NCBI GenBank assembly: GCA_043392685.1
Contig: JBHZGM010000001.1
DNA: 64,000 bases
Reading direction: 5' to 3' (one strand)
Source: Metapseudomonas sp043392685
GTDB taxonomy: Bacteria; Pseudomonadota; Gammaproteobacteria; Pseudomonadales; Pseudomonadaceae
The notes under the pieces are model-generated. The model was not told where the DNA came from. It made no database searches and worked only from the letters and a program-made list of their open reading frames with translations. Position numbers and translations under genes: made by a program. Positions 29,709 through 37,984 of this stretch are shown in pieces. Every line of letters begins with the position of its first letter. Position 1 is the first letter of the stretch.

Positions 29709-29936
29709 TAGAGTCCACGATCGTCGCGGCAGGAACCGCGACCGGGAGTCGCAACCCGAACAACGCAAGGCGCGTCCCGCCTGGATTGCAATCGCAACAT
29801 GGCGGGCCGTGCAGGGAAGGCTTAGGCCTTGCCGGGTTTTCCTCGCGTAACCGGTTTGCGACCCCTGTACGGCCCGCCGCCCTTCCATGTCGTGATGACA
29901 AGGCGCTGCTCCTACATAACGCGAGGACGCAAGGAT
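29709..29936 (+). ncRNA. Structured 5' leader of the gene at 29937, possible RsmA target
   Basis: Promoter candidate TTGAGG-N17-TAGAGT (29686-29714). Then GTCGCGG-CAGGAA-CCGCGAC (29723-29742), a hairpin with AGGA in its loop. Then a 15-bp helix (29802-29816 with 29863-29877, one G-U pair) enclosing two hairpins (AAGGC-TTAG-GCCTT; CCGG..AACCGG). Finally GCG-AGGA-CGC (29921-29930) next to the AAGGAT ribosome site. The CCCGCC at 29776-29781 can pair with 29801-29806 instead of the long helix. Structure calls are by eye. Confidence 0.5.
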
Positions 29937-30329
29937 ATGCACTGTTCACGCCCCCTGCAGTCAGCCATCGACACCCTCGGCCTACGCCCCCTGCGAGGCT
30001 GCCCGAAACCCGACTTCATCCCTCTCCCGCCGTCGTCCCAGCCGTACGGCAATGTCCTGTTCATCCATGCCCAGGCACCCTCGGCCCAGCTGTTCGAAGC
30101 CGCCAACCAGCGCATGGGCGCCCTGGCTGATCTGTTGCGGATGCTGGAGTCCGTCGGCGACAACGCCCTGGCCCAGCAAACCGCCCGGCTCGCCTCGGCC
30201 CTCGGCCTGCTCCTGGCGGATGCCCAGGCATTGCACGAAGCGGCGTACCAGCGCTCGCGCGAGGAAGAACGCGCAGACACCGATCAGCACGCTCCCGAAG
30301 CCGCCTCACCTGCCGAATCCCCGGCCTAG
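29937..30329 (+). CDS. Small conserved Pseudomonas protein (DUF6124/DUF3077-like)
   Basis: 130 residues from ATG 29937. The centre, GNVLFIHAQAPSAQLFEAANQRMGALADLL, then a long helix ending LLADAQALHEAAYQRSRE, resembles the small DUF6124/DUF3077 proteins that abound in pseudomonads (LF.V.PG...E.L..A); the match is from memory. A Cys-Pro pair (GCPKPDFIPLP) precedes it, and the tail is Glu/Ala/Pro-rich. Soluble, function unknown. The ribosome site AAGGAT sits very close to the ATG, and GAGG lies 11 bases upstream. Its stop overlaps the stop of the convergent PLD gene by three bases. The structured leader suggests post-transcriptional control. Confidence 0.7.
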   Translation: MHCSRPLQSAIDTLGLRPLRGCPKPDFIPLPPSSQPYGNVLFIHAQAPSAQLFEAANQRMGALADLLRMLESVGDNALAQQTARLASALGLLLADAQALHEAAYQRSREEERADTDQHAPEAASPAESPA

Positions 30330-31720
30330 AGCCAGTATTCCCAGGCACGCCCGATCCGTTCACTGATGCGGGCGCGCACGGGACGGCGGCGCCACGCCTC
30401 CAGGGTGAGTTCATCCGACCCGTCCACGTCTTCCAGGAATGCCTTGCGCATCCGCTCACCGAAATCCGTCCCCAGCACCACCACATTGACCTCCTGGTTA
30501 TGCAGGAAGCTGCGCCAGTCGAGATTGGTGGAGCCCACGGTAGACCAGACGCCGTCGATCACCCCGGCCTTCACATGCAGCAGCGCATCGCGGCGCTCGA
30601 AGATCCGCACCCCGGCCTCCAGCAGCTCGCGGTAGTAGGCCCGCCCGGCATGGAAAACCAGCCAGGAATCGGTGCTGCTGGGCACCACCAGACGTACGTC
30701 GACACCCCGGGCCACGGCGGCCTTGAGTGCATCGAGCAGTTGCGGATCGGGCACGAAGTAGGCGCTGGTCAGCCAGATTTCGCTCTGCGCGCTGTGCAGG
30801 GCAGAGATGAGCGTGGCGTAGATCTGGCTGTAGGGCTCGTCCGGCGAGCTGCCGATCGCCCGGACCACGTCCTTGCCCTTGCGCTCCAGGGGCGGAAAGT
30901 AGTGCCGGGCCACCAGTTCGCCGCCCTTCTGCCGGTCCCAGGTGGTGATGAAGAGCTTCTGCAGATCGGCCACCACCGGCCCTTCGATGCGCAGGTCGGT
31001 ATCGCGCCAGGGCAGGTCACGACGCGGCCGCCCCTGCCGGCTGGAACCGAAGGAACCGCCGGAATAGACTCCGCTGATGTTCACCCCGCCGAGAATGGCG
31101 ACCCGCCCGTCGACGATCAGCAACTTGCGGTGGTCGCGCTGGTTCAACTGCCAGCCCGCTCTGGCGGTCAGGGGATTGACCGGGTTGAACTCCACCAGCC
31201 GGATACCCGACTCACGCAATCTGTCGAAGAATGCCGGCGGCGTGGCGAGGGTGCCGACGCTGTCGTAGATCAGGTTGACCTGCACGCCACTGCGCTGCTT
31301 GGCGATCAGGGCGTCGGCGAAGCGTTGCCCGACCTCGTCGCCGTCGAGGATGTAGGTTTCCATGTTGATGTGGTCACGCGCGCTTTCGATGGCCGCGAAC
31401 ATCGCCGCGTAGGTCTCGGGGCCGTCCTGCAGCAGGTCGACCTTGTTGCCGTCGGTGAGCGGGCTGCCCACCAGGGTCTCTTCGATCGCCAGATGCAAGT
31501 CGAAGATGTTGGTCTGCATGCCGGAGGCCTTGAGCCGGTCCAGGATCGCCTGGCTGCGCGATTCGGAAAGCGGGCCCTGGGCGCCATCCAGCTGCACCGT
31601 GGAGGCCGGTGAATGGACCATGTCGGGGTTGATGCGGGGCAGTGAGCTGCAGGCCAGGAGAAGCGTCGAATAGAGCGCCACCAGGACACGCGCCACGGTC
31701 CCTGATGACGGCAGGTTCAT
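30326..31720 (-). CDS. Phospholipase D-family (cardiolipin synthase-like) lipoprotein
   Basis: 464 residues from ATG 31720, preceded by AGGAGGA. The N-terminus is a lipoprotein signal: LVALYSTLLLACSS with LLAC as lipobox, so it is probably membrane-anchored through a lipidated Cys. Two PLDc motifs follow: HRKLLIVDG near residue 195 and HVKAGVIDG near 380, each HxKxxxxD plus downstream GG/GSxN, as in ClsA/ClsB, which make cardiolipin or transfer phosphatidyl groups. Classical ClsA has two N-terminal helices instead of a lipobox, so a periplasmic-face phospholipid-modifying enzyme is the best guess. Monocistronic. Confidence 0.82.
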   Translation of the reverse strand: MNLPSSGTVARVLVALYSTLLLACSSLPRINPDMVHSPASTVQLDGAQGPLSESRSQAILDRLKASGMQTNIFDLHLAIEETLVGSPLTDGNKVDLLQDGPETYAAMFAAIESARDHINMETYILDGDEVGQRFADALIAKQRSGVQVNLIYDSVGTLATPPAFFDRLRESGIRLVEFNPVNPLTARAGWQLNQRDHRKLLIVDGRVAILGGVNISGVYSGGSFGSSRQGRPRRDLPWRDTDLRIEGPVVADLQKLFITTWDRQKGGELVARHYFPPLERKGKDVVRAIGSSPDEPYSQIYATLISALHSAQSEIWLTSAYFVPDPQLLDALKAAVARGVDVRLVVPSSTDSWLVFHAGRAYYRELLEAGVRIFERRDALLHVKAGVIDGVWSTVGSTNLDWRSFLHNQEVNVVVLGTDFGERMRKAFLEDVDGSDELTLEAWRRRPVRARISERIGRAWEYWL

Positions 31721-31914
31721 CCAGCATCCTCCTGCACGGGGGAGGTTCGATGCCCGCAAGGCGAATCGCCGCTTCTGCGTCTGCCTTCCGGGCTGCCTTG
31801 TCGATTTCGACAGCGCTCTCCCGGGGAAAGTTAAGGAAAATTCTTCGACCGGATCAAACCCTGATGCTGCTTTCCGGCATCAGGCGCAATGACGCACGGC
31901 CCCCTGGCGGTGCC

Positions 31915-32247
31915 TCAGCTTGGCGAGAAGCGCGGCCCCAGCAGGATCACGGTCGCCCCCAGGACACAGAGCGCCGCGCCCAGCCAGTCGCTGGCCAGCG
32001 GCCGGGTGCGCTCCACCAGGCCCAGCCAGAGCAGTGAGGCGACGATGTAGATGCCGCCATAGGCCGCATAGGCCCGCCCCGCATAGGCCGCCTCCACCCG
32101 GGTCAGCAACAGGGCGAAGAGCGTCAGGCTGAGCAGGCCGGGGGCGATCCACCAGGCGCTCTTGCCCATCCGCAGCCAGAGCCAGAAGGCGTAGCAGCCA
32201 CCGATTTCGAAGAGCGCGGCGAGGAAGAACCAGAGGTAGTTGAGCAT
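31915..32247 (-). CDS. YnfA family small membrane protein
   Basis: 110 residues with four hydrophobic helices, the UPF0060/YnfA fold related to small multidrug transporters. MLNYLWFFLAALFEIGGCYAFWLWLR is a characteristic N-terminus (E and G conserved), and AAYGGIYIVASLLWLGLVE marks the third helix. ATG at 32247 has GGAAGGGAA. Transport function in this family is inferred from homology to SMR proteins. It lies 41 bp after the hypothetical gene at 32289-32717 on the same strand and may share its transcript. Confidence 0.88.
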   Translation of the reverse strand: MLNYLWFFLAALFEIGGCYAFWLWLRMGKSAWWIAPGLLSLTLFALLLTRVEAAYAGRAYAAYGGIYIVASLLWLGLVERTRPLASDWLGAALCVLGATVILLGPRFSPS

Positions 32248-32288
32248 CGATGTATTCCCTTCCGGATGAAGCGACGGCGGCTCAGCTG

Positions 32289-32717
32289 TCAGCCGCGCAC
32301 GCCGCCTTCGCGTTCCCAGGCGCAGCGCACCCGCAGAGTGTCTTCCTGGGGGCTGTGCAGGCCCTGCTCGCTTTCCCAGCGGAAGGTATGGATGCCGTTG
32401 AGTTCGGTTTCCAGGTGGACGACGGCGCTGCTCCAGTAAAGCTGCCTGAGCAGGGCTTCGAATGCCTTGACCCAGAGGTTCCATTCGTACTCCACCGCCG
32501 GATAGCTGGCGCCGAAGTGAATCACCTGGGTAAGGAACAGGCCTTCGCCCGGTTGCTCGCAGCAGGAAAACATCTCACGGCCGAGAAAGGGCCAGGCCTC
32601 GCCACTGGGCAGGCTGTCCAGCACACGGCGATTGGTTTCGCGGCGCAGACGATGCTCCTGATCGTCGAGCGACGGCCAGTCACGGATGCAGCCATAGACG
32701 ATGGATTCGGACTCCAC
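32289..32717 (-). CDS. Conserved hypothetical protein
   Basis: 142 residues, GTG start at 32717 with GGGAG upstream. I do not recognise a family. It is soluble, acidic, with many aromatic residues (WPFLG, YEWNLWVKAFEALLRQLYW) and two adjacent cysteines (MFSCCEQ near residue 50). The composition and third-position GC match real genes of the window. No signal peptide or membrane segment. Located between ynfA and the CynX-like transporter, all on the minus strand; 76 bp separate it from the transporter's stop side, so an operon is possible. Confidence 0.65.
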   Translation of the reverse strand: MESESIVYGCIRDWPSLDDQEHRLRRETNRRVLDSLPSGEAWPFLGREMFSCCEQPGEGLFLTQVIHFGASYPAVEYEWNLWVKAFEALLRQLYWSSAVVHLETELNGIHTFRWESEQGLHSPQEDTLRVRCAWEREGGVRG

Positions 32718-32792
32718 GCGGGCACTCCCGGAAAACAGTGGCAGCCTTCTAACACAGGACTGCCACGGGAGAAAGGAAATGCATCGTAGTCC

Positions 32793-33947
32793 TCAACGAC
32801 GCTTGAGCCCGAGCACCCAGGCCAGCAGGCTCATGACCAGCGCAAGCGCGGTGAGAACCATGAAAGGCGCCTGATAACTGCCTGCCATGTCGCGGCCGAA
32901 GCCGGCCAGGATCGGGGCGAAGCTGGCCATGCCGTATCCGGCGAACAGCATCATCGCGGTCCAGCGGCTCACCGCCAGCGGCGTGTGCGCTTCATACAGC
33001 GGCAGCACCAGGGACAGGGCGAAGGAGCCGCTGAGCCCGAGCCCCAGCAGCGCTGCCCAGACTTCCGGCAGCAAGGTCGGCTGGACGCAGATCATCCCCA
33101 GGCAGACGCTGCTGATCAGACCGCACACCAGCAGCAACTGGTAGCGGTTGTCGAAACGCTGGGCCAGCCAGGGCAGCACGAAGGCACTGGGCAGGCCCAC
33201 CAGCATGAAGAGGCTGAACAGGCTGTTGCTGCGCAGCAGGCTGAGGCCGGCCTCGTGGTAGCGGGCCACCAGCCAGGTGGTCAGGGCATAGAACAGACCG
33301 GCCTGGAGGGCGAAGAACGCGGTGATCAGCCAGGCCCGCGACTCTCCCCAAGGCAGGCCGCCCTGCCCGGCTTCGCTGGCGGATTCGGCACGATTGGGTA
33401 TGCGCAGCCAGAGCAGCAATGCGACGAACGCCGGCGCGGCCCAGAAGGCCAGACCGAAATGCCATTGGTCCCCGAGCAGCTGGGTCACCGGCGGCGTCAG
33501 CACGGCGCCGGCGGCGCCGCCGATGGTCAGGCTCAGGGAGTACCAGGCGACCACCCGCCCGACGTGGTCGTGGAAATGCCGCTTGATGAAGCCGGAGAGC
33601 AGCGGCCCGGCGACCGCGATGCCCGCGCCCATGGCCACGGCACTGCCGATCAGCACGGCGCTGGCGTGGCTGGCCAGGCGGGCCAGCAGGGCGACGCCGA
33701 TCAGCCCCAGGCAGAAGGTGATCACCCGCTCCAGGCCGAAGCGCACGGCCAGGCGCGGCGCGAGCGGCGCCAGGAGGCCCATGCAGAGCACGGGCAGGGC
33801 CGTGGTCAGGCTGATCAGGCTGCGACTCAGCGCCAGCTCGTGGGCAATGCGTTCGATCAGGGGGGCGAGGGAGGTGATGCCGGGCCGCAGGTTGATCGCG
33901 GCGAGCACCAGCGCCAGCATCAGCAGCGCGCGGGAAAGGGGTTTCAC
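32793..33947 (-). CDS. MFS transporter, CynX/NimT-like
   Basis: 384-residue inner-membrane protein with about 12 hydrophobic helices. NLRPGITSLAPLIERI near residue 20 is the typical CynX/NimT (YeaN) signature; GAGIAVAGPLLSGFIKRHF follows in the N-half. The start is GTG at 33947, chosen because the first helix begins at residue 8. CynX is associated with cyanate operons and NimT with 2-nitroimidazole export, but no cyanase or related enzyme is adjacent here, so the substrate is unknown. It may be transcribed with the two downstream small genes. Confidence 0.82.
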   Translation of the reverse strand: MKPLSRALLMLALVLAAINLRPGITSLAPLIERIAHELALSRSLISLTTALPVLCMGLLAPLAPRLAVRFGLERVITFCLGLIGVALLARLASHASAVLIGSAVAMGAGIAVAGPLLSGFIKRHFHDHVGRVVAWYSLSLTIGGAAGAVLTPPVTQLLGDQWHFGLAFWAAPAFVALLLWLRIPNRAESASEAGQGGLPWGESRAWLITAFFALQAGLFYALTTWLVARYHEAGLSLLRSNSLFSLFMLVGLPSAFVLPWLAQRFDNRYQLLLVCGLISSVCLGMICVQPTLLPEVWAALLGLGLSGSFALSLVLPLYEAHTPLAVSRWTAMMLFAGYGMASFAPILAGFGRDMAGSYQAPFMVLTALALVMSLLAWVLGLKRR

Positions 33948-34058
33948 GGTGGGTCCATCCGGAAAGGCAGTCAGGCCGGGGGAGCAACCCTACTCCCCCG
34001 GTCCGCGGCCGGGCAACCCCGAACCACGACGAACCTGATCGATCGGACAGTCAGGTTC

Positions 34059-34865
34059 TCAAGCCTGACGCCTGGCCTTCATCTTCGCCGCCATGCTGGC
34101 CATCTCGTCGTAGAGCGCCTGCGGATGCTTCTGCTTCACGGCCCAGGCCATACGGCCCTGCTCGTGGGGCAGGATCATGAAGGTGCCGGCGGCCACTTCC
34201 TGGAAGATGTAGTCGGCGATATCCGCAGCGGTGATCGGCGAGCTCTCCAGCAGCTTGCCCACCTGCTGTTTCATCGCTGGAGTCGGCCCACGGAAGGAAT
34301 CCAGCAGGTTGGTCTGGAAGAACGACGGGCAGACCACGTGCACGCCCACGCCCTCTTCCTTGAGCTCGATCAGCAGGCTCTCGGAAAGGGCCACCACGCC
34401 GGCCTTGGCGACGTTGTAGTTGCTCATCGCCGGGCCCTGCATCAGCGCGGCCATGGACGCGACGTTGATGATCCGCCCCTTGCTCTTGTGCAAAAGCGGC
34501 AGGAACGCCTTGCAGCCCTTGACCACGCCCATCAGGTTGATCGCGATCTGCCAGTCCCAGTCCTCCAGGGACAGCTCCTCGAAGAAGCCGCCCGAGGCGA
34601 CGCCGGCGTTGTTGACGATGATGTCGATGCCGCCAAGCTTTTCTTCGCAGGCCTGGGCGAAGGCGGTGAGCTGGCTGTAGTCGCGGACGTCGCAGCGCTG
34701 GGTGAACCCCTCACCACCGGCCTCGCGTACCAGCCTGAGGGTTTCCGCCAGGCCGGCCTCGTTGACGTCGGACAGGGCCAGCTTCCAGCCCTCGCGAGCC
34801 CAGCGCAGGGCGATTTCGCGACCGAGCCCGGAACCGGCGCCGGTGATCATGATGCGGTTTTGCAT
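34059..34865 (-). CDS. Short-chain dehydrogenase/reductase
   Basis: 268-residue classical SDR. TGAGSGLGREIAL near residue 8 is the cofactor loop; the acidic D after LALSD near 33 favours NAD(H). NNAGVASGG near 88, catalytic Ser in NVASMAAL near 140, and YNVAK near 152-156 provide the Tyr/Lys pair. The C-terminal extension (QGRMAWAVKQKHPQALYDEM) is typical of the pseudomonad SDRs acting on larger hydrophobic alcohols or ketones, but the substrate is not known. ATG at 34865. Monocistronic, about 110 bp from the MFS gene. Confidence 0.85.
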   Translation of the reverse strand: MQNRIMITGAGSGLGREIALRWAREGWKLALSDVNEAGLAETLRLVREAGGEGFTQRCDVRDYSQLTAFAQACEEKLGGIDIIVNNAGVASGGFFEELSLEDWDWQIAINLMGVVKGCKAFLPLLHKSKGRIINVASMAALMQGPAMSNYNVAKAGVVALSESLLIELKEEGVGVHVVCPSFFQTNLLDSFRGPTPAMKQQVGKLLESSPITAADIADYIFQEVAAGTFMILPHEQGRMAWAVKQKHPQALYDEMASMAAKMKARRQA

Positions 34866-34970
34866 GGTGAGGTGCCTTTCTGCATGTGCGGTAGATGAGC
34901 CGCAGTGTAGCCAAGGCCATGGTCCGCAAACCCTTGAATCACGGCGCTGAATGACGGAGGTGAAACACCG

Positions 34971-35339
34971 CTAGCGGCGCCGCATCAGCCGCCTGGCCAG
35001 CAGCCCGTAGGGCACCAGGTTGAGCAGCAGCACGAAAGCCCCGAGCCAGAGCTGAATACCTGGCGTCAGCCCCGCCGGGTAGATCAGCGGCACCAGGTAA
35101 TGCTCGATGAAACCGCCGCCGTAGCCCTCCTCCCCGGCCGCACGGCGCAGGTGGTTCTCCAGGGGCGTGAGGGGGCAGACCAGGTGCAGCAGCTCCACCG
35201 TCGCGCCCCAGGCCACTGCCGGCAGGTGCAGCAGGAACAGGCGCGGCCACTTCAGGACCAGCAGCCCGCCCAGCACCACGAAGAGAATGAAGGCCAAGTG
35301 CAGCAGCAGTACGGAGTCGGCAGCGATCCGGTAAGTCAT
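34971..35339 (-). CDS. DUF2784 membrane protein
   Basis: 122 residues, four predicted membrane helices. The N-terminal IAADSVLLLHLAFILFVVLGG and the middle WGATVELLHLVCPLTPLENHLRRAAGEEGY are the DUF2784 hallmarks, with conserved His/Cys/Glu near the membrane. Function unknown. The ATG at 35339 lacks its own ribosome site. It overlaps the stop of a five-codon frame (ATG at 35353) that does have AAGGAG, so translation may be coupled. Confidence 0.8.
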   Translation of the reverse strand: MTYRIAADSVLLLHLAFILFVVLGGLLVLKWPRLFLLHLPAVAWGATVELLHLVCPLTPLENHLRRAAGEEGYGGGFIEHYLVPLIYPAGLTPGIQLWLGAFVLLLNLVPYGLLARRLMRRR

Positions 35340-35474
35340 GAACGGCTGTCCATGGAGTCGTTCTCCTTGAACCATCAGGCAAGGGGGTCAGTCGGTAACT
35401 ACAGGCATGTTCCACGGGCCAGCAACCCTGTCGAGCGTGCCGGCGCCTCCACCAGCCATCGAGGAATCCTGCCC

Positions 35475-35630
35475 ATGATCACCATTCTGCTGCTCGTCAT
35501 TCTGATCCTGCTGCTGATTGGCGGCCTGCCGGTCTTTCCTCACTCCCGCCACTGGGGCTACGGCCCGTCGAGCACGGTCGGGTTGCTGCTGGTCATTGTG
35601 GTCGTGCTGATTCTGCTGGAGAGGATCTAG
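35475..35630 (+). CDS. DUF3309 small membrane protein
   Basis: 51 residues, ATG at 35475 with GAGGAA eleven bases upstream. Two hydrophobic helices (ITILLLVILILLLIGGLPVF and GLLLVIVVVLILLERI) are joined by HSRHWGYGPSS, the DUF3309 pattern. Too short for most annotation cut-offs. Probably an inner-membrane protein of unknown role, often stress-associated. Followed by an inverted repeat that may end its transcript. Confidence 0.8.
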   Translation: MITILLLVILILLLIGGLPVFPHSRHWGYGPSSTVGLLLVIVVVLILLERI

Positions 35631-35645
35631 CGGCTGCCCGAGTTC

Positions 35646-35706
35646 CGTAGCCTGGATGAAATCCGGGAAAAGTCCCACCGCCGCTCCCGGATTTCATCGG
35701 GCTACG
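35646..35706. repeat. Imperfect inverted repeat (GTAGCC..GATGAAATCCGGG)
   Basis: CGTAGCCTGGATGAAATCCGGG and CCCGGATTTCATCGGGCTACG enclose 18 bp. It is a REP-like unit seen once here, 16 bp past the DUF3309 stop. Confidence 0.75.
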
Positions 35707-35742
35707 TTTTGCTGCGAACCGCCGGATCTTTCGCGCACGCAA

Positions 35743-35768
35743 TAAAAAGGGCGGCCCGAAGGCCGCCC
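35743..35768 (-). terminator. Rho-independent terminator of the actP operon
   Basis: GGGCGGC-CTTC-GGGCCGCCC (minus strand) with a following TTTTTATT. It lies about 25 bp beyond the actP stop codon. Confidence 0.9.
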
Positions 35769-35793
35769 AACACATGCAAGGGAAGGAGTGGAA

Positions 35794-37452
35794 TCAGTGG
35801 GCCACGGCGCCAGTGGCGCCCAGGCCGGTCTGGGAGCGCACGAACTGCGGGTAGAAGCGTGCACGCTCTTCGGCCGCGGCGGCCGACTTGTCGGTGATCG
35901 AGAAGAACCAGATACCAACGAAGGCGACGATGATGGAGAACAGCGCCGGGTACTCGTAGGGGTAGATCGCGCTTTCATGGCCGAGGATCTGCACCCAGAT
36001 GGTCGGGCCGAGGATCATCAGCGCAACGGCGGTGATCAGGCCCAGCCAGCCGCCGATCATGGCGCCACGGGTGGTCAGCTTCTTCCAGTACATGGAGAGG
36101 AACAGCACCGGGAAGTTGCAGCTGGCGGCGATGGAGAACGCCAGGCCCACCATGAAGGCGATGTTCTGCTTCTCGAACAGGATACCGAGGCCGATGGCCA
36201 CTACGCCCAGGCACACGGTGGTGATCTTCGAAACGCGCAGCTCGTCCTTCTCGCTCGCCTTGCCCTTCTTGAACACCGAAGCGTAGAGGTCGTGGGACAC
36301 GGCCGAGGCACCAGCCAGGGTCAGGCCGGCAACCACCGCCAGGATGGTGGCGAAGGCCACGGCGGAGATGAAGCCCAGGAACAGACTGCCGCCTACGGCG
36401 TTGGCCAGGTGCACGGCGGCCATGTTGTTGCCGCCCAGCAGGGCACCGGTGGCGTCCTTGAAGGCCGGGTTGGTGCTGACCAGCAGGATCGCGCCGAAGC
36501 CGATGATGAAGGTCAGGATGTAGAAGTAGCCGATGAAACCAGTGGCGAAGAACACCGACTTGCGGGCTTCCTTGGCGTCACTGACGGTGAAGAAGCGCAT
36601 CAGGATGTGCGGCAGGCCGGCGGTACCGAACATCAGGGCCAGGCCGAGGGAGATCGCGGAGACCGGATCCTTCACCAGGCCGCCGGGGCTCATGATGGCC
36701 TCGCCTTTCGGGTGAACCTTGATGGCCTCGCTGAACAGGGCGGCGAAGTCGAAGTTCACATGCTTGAGCACCATCAGTGCCATGAAGGAGGCACCGGAGA
36801 GCAGCAGCACGGCCTTGATGATCTGTACCCAGGTGGTGGCCAGCATGCCGCCGAACAGCACGTAGAGCACCATCAGGATGCCGACCAGAACCACGGCCAC
36901 GTGGTAGTTCAGGCCGAACAGCAGTTCGATCAGCTTGCCGGCACCGACCATCTGGGCGATCAGGTAGAAGGCCACCACCACCAGCGAGCCGCTGGCGGAC
37001 AGGGTGCGGATTTCCTTCTGCTTCAGGCGATAGGACGCCACGTCGGCAAAGGTGTACTTGCCGAGGTTACGCAGGCGTTCGGCGATCAGGAACAGGATCA
37101 CCGGCCAGCCCACGAGGAAGCCGATGGAGTAGATCAGACCGTCGTAGCCGGAGGTGAACACCAGGGCGGAAATACCCAGGAAGGACGCGGCGGACATGTA
37201 GTCGCCTGCGATCGCCAGGCCGTTCTGGAAGCCGGTGATGCTGCCGCCGGCGGTATAGAAGTCGGCAGCCGACTTGCTGCGTTTGGAGGCCCAGTAGGTG
37301 ATGTAGAGGGTGGCGCCGACGAAGGCGACGAACATGACGATGGCCGAGGTGTTCAGCGGCTGGCGCTGGACATCGCCTTCGATGGCACCGGCGGCCCAGA
37401 GTGCGGGCGCCACGACCATCAGGCCAAGCACGGCAAGGATGCGCGCGATCAT
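35794..37452 (-). CDS. actP: Cation/acetate symporter
   Basis: 552-residue SSS-family (sodium:solute) importer for acetate and other short monocarboxylates, 13-14 membrane helices after a cleavable-looking N-terminus (PALWAAGAIEG). WASKRSKSAADFYTAGGSITGFQNGLAIAGDYMSAASFLG near residues 55-95 is the ActP signature including the sodium-site serines. Its ATG shares one base with the DUF485 stop (TAATG), so the pair is coupled. This is the yjcH-actP arrangement of acetate scavenging; acs is not in the window. Confidence 0.93.
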   Translation of the reverse strand: MIARILAVLGLMVVAPALWAAGAIEGDVQRQPLNTSAIVMFVAFVGATLYITYWASKRSKSAADFYTAGGSITGFQNGLAIAGDYMSAASFLGISALVFTSGYDGLIYSIGFLVGWPVILFLIAERLRNLGKYTFADVASYRLKQKEIRTLSASGSLVVVAFYLIAQMVGAGKLIELLFGLNYHVAVVLVGILMVLYVLFGGMLATTWVQIIKAVLLLSGASFMALMVLKHVNFDFAALFSEAIKVHPKGEAIMSPGGLVKDPVSAISLGLALMFGTAGLPHILMRFFTVSDAKEARKSVFFATGFIGYFYILTFIIGFGAILLVSTNPAFKDATGALLGGNNMAAVHLANAVGGSLFLGFISAVAFATILAVVAGLTLAGASAVSHDLYASVFKKGKASEKDELRVSKITTVCLGVVAIGLGILFEKQNIAFMVGLAFSIAASCNFPVLFLSMYWKKLTTRGAMIGGWLGLITAVALMILGPTIWVQILGHESAIYPYEYPALFSIIVAFVGIWFFSITDKSAAAAEERARFYPQFVRSQTGLGATGAVAH

Positions 37453-37760
37453 TACTGGACCTCCTTGAGGATTTCCTGATTCAGACGGTCGAACTCGCCG
37501 TTGGCACGGCGGACGTAGATGCCGGTCAGCACGAAGGCCAACAGGATCAGACCGACACCGATCGGGATACCCCAGGTGACGGGAGATTCAGCGTTGATGC
37601 GGGTACCGAGTAATTGAGGCTCGAAGGCGATCAGGAGAATGAAGGCCAGGTAGAGGCCGAGCATGATGGCAGAGAGTATCCAGGCAAAGCGCTCTCGCTT
37701 GGATACCAATTCCTTGAAGCGCGGATTCTCCTGAATCCGCTGGTAAGTGCTGTCGTTCAT
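37452..37760 (-). CDS. yjcH: DUF485 membrane protein (YjcH), ActP partner
   Basis: 102 residues with two membrane helices (WILSAIMLGLYLAFILLIAFEP and PIGVGLILLAFVLTGIYVRRAN). IQENPRFKELVSKRERFAW before the first helix is the DUF485 motif. ATG at 37760 follows GGAGG. First gene of the yjcH-actP operon; the last helix lies just ahead of actP. It probably assists symporter function, but this is inferred from the constant association. Confidence 0.9.
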   Translation of the reverse strand: MNDSTYQRIQENPRFKELVSKRERFAWILSAIMLGLYLAFILLIAFEPQLLGTRINAESPVTWGIPIGVGLILLAFVLTGIYVRRANGEFDRLNQEILKEVQ

Positions 37761-37984
37761 TGTTGTTGTCCTCCACAGCGCGGGTTGCGGGTGAAGCCAA
37801 CAATAGATCGGCGGTACAAGCGCAACAGACGACCTTAGTCGTACATCGGGGCGTTCTCGACCAAGGTCGTAGAAGAATCATAAAGCGAAACTATCGGCGC
37901 TATCGCAGCTGAGAATTTCCCTGTATCGAACGACCGGCCTAACCTCGACACATCGAATAATTATTCTCATTAGCGAGGTGCGCC

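Larger units (their letters stand above)
29110..29936. other. 827-bp non-coding region with several inverted repeats
   Basis: No convincing protein gene. It holds, in order: a palindrome ACTTCCCC...GGGGAAGT (29210-29232) upstream of the cytochrome gene; an AT-rich stretch near 29310-29340 that may contain the cytochrome promoter; a minus-strand terminator at 29417; and, from about 29686, a chain of hairpins leading into the gene at 29937. Open frames here on the minus strand lack ribosome sites and protein-like composition. Confidence 0.6.

Noticed and set aside
29802..29877. tRNA-like reading of the 76-base structure
   Set aside because: Length fits, but there is no GTTCRA T-loop, no D-loop and no anticodon stem of correct size; the closing helix is 15 bp, not 7.
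29569..29949. A minus-strand frame of 126 codons in the non-coding stretch
   Set aside because: No ribosome site, unusual Arg/Ser/Cys-rich composition, no recognisable pattern, and it runs antisense through the hairpins of the leader.
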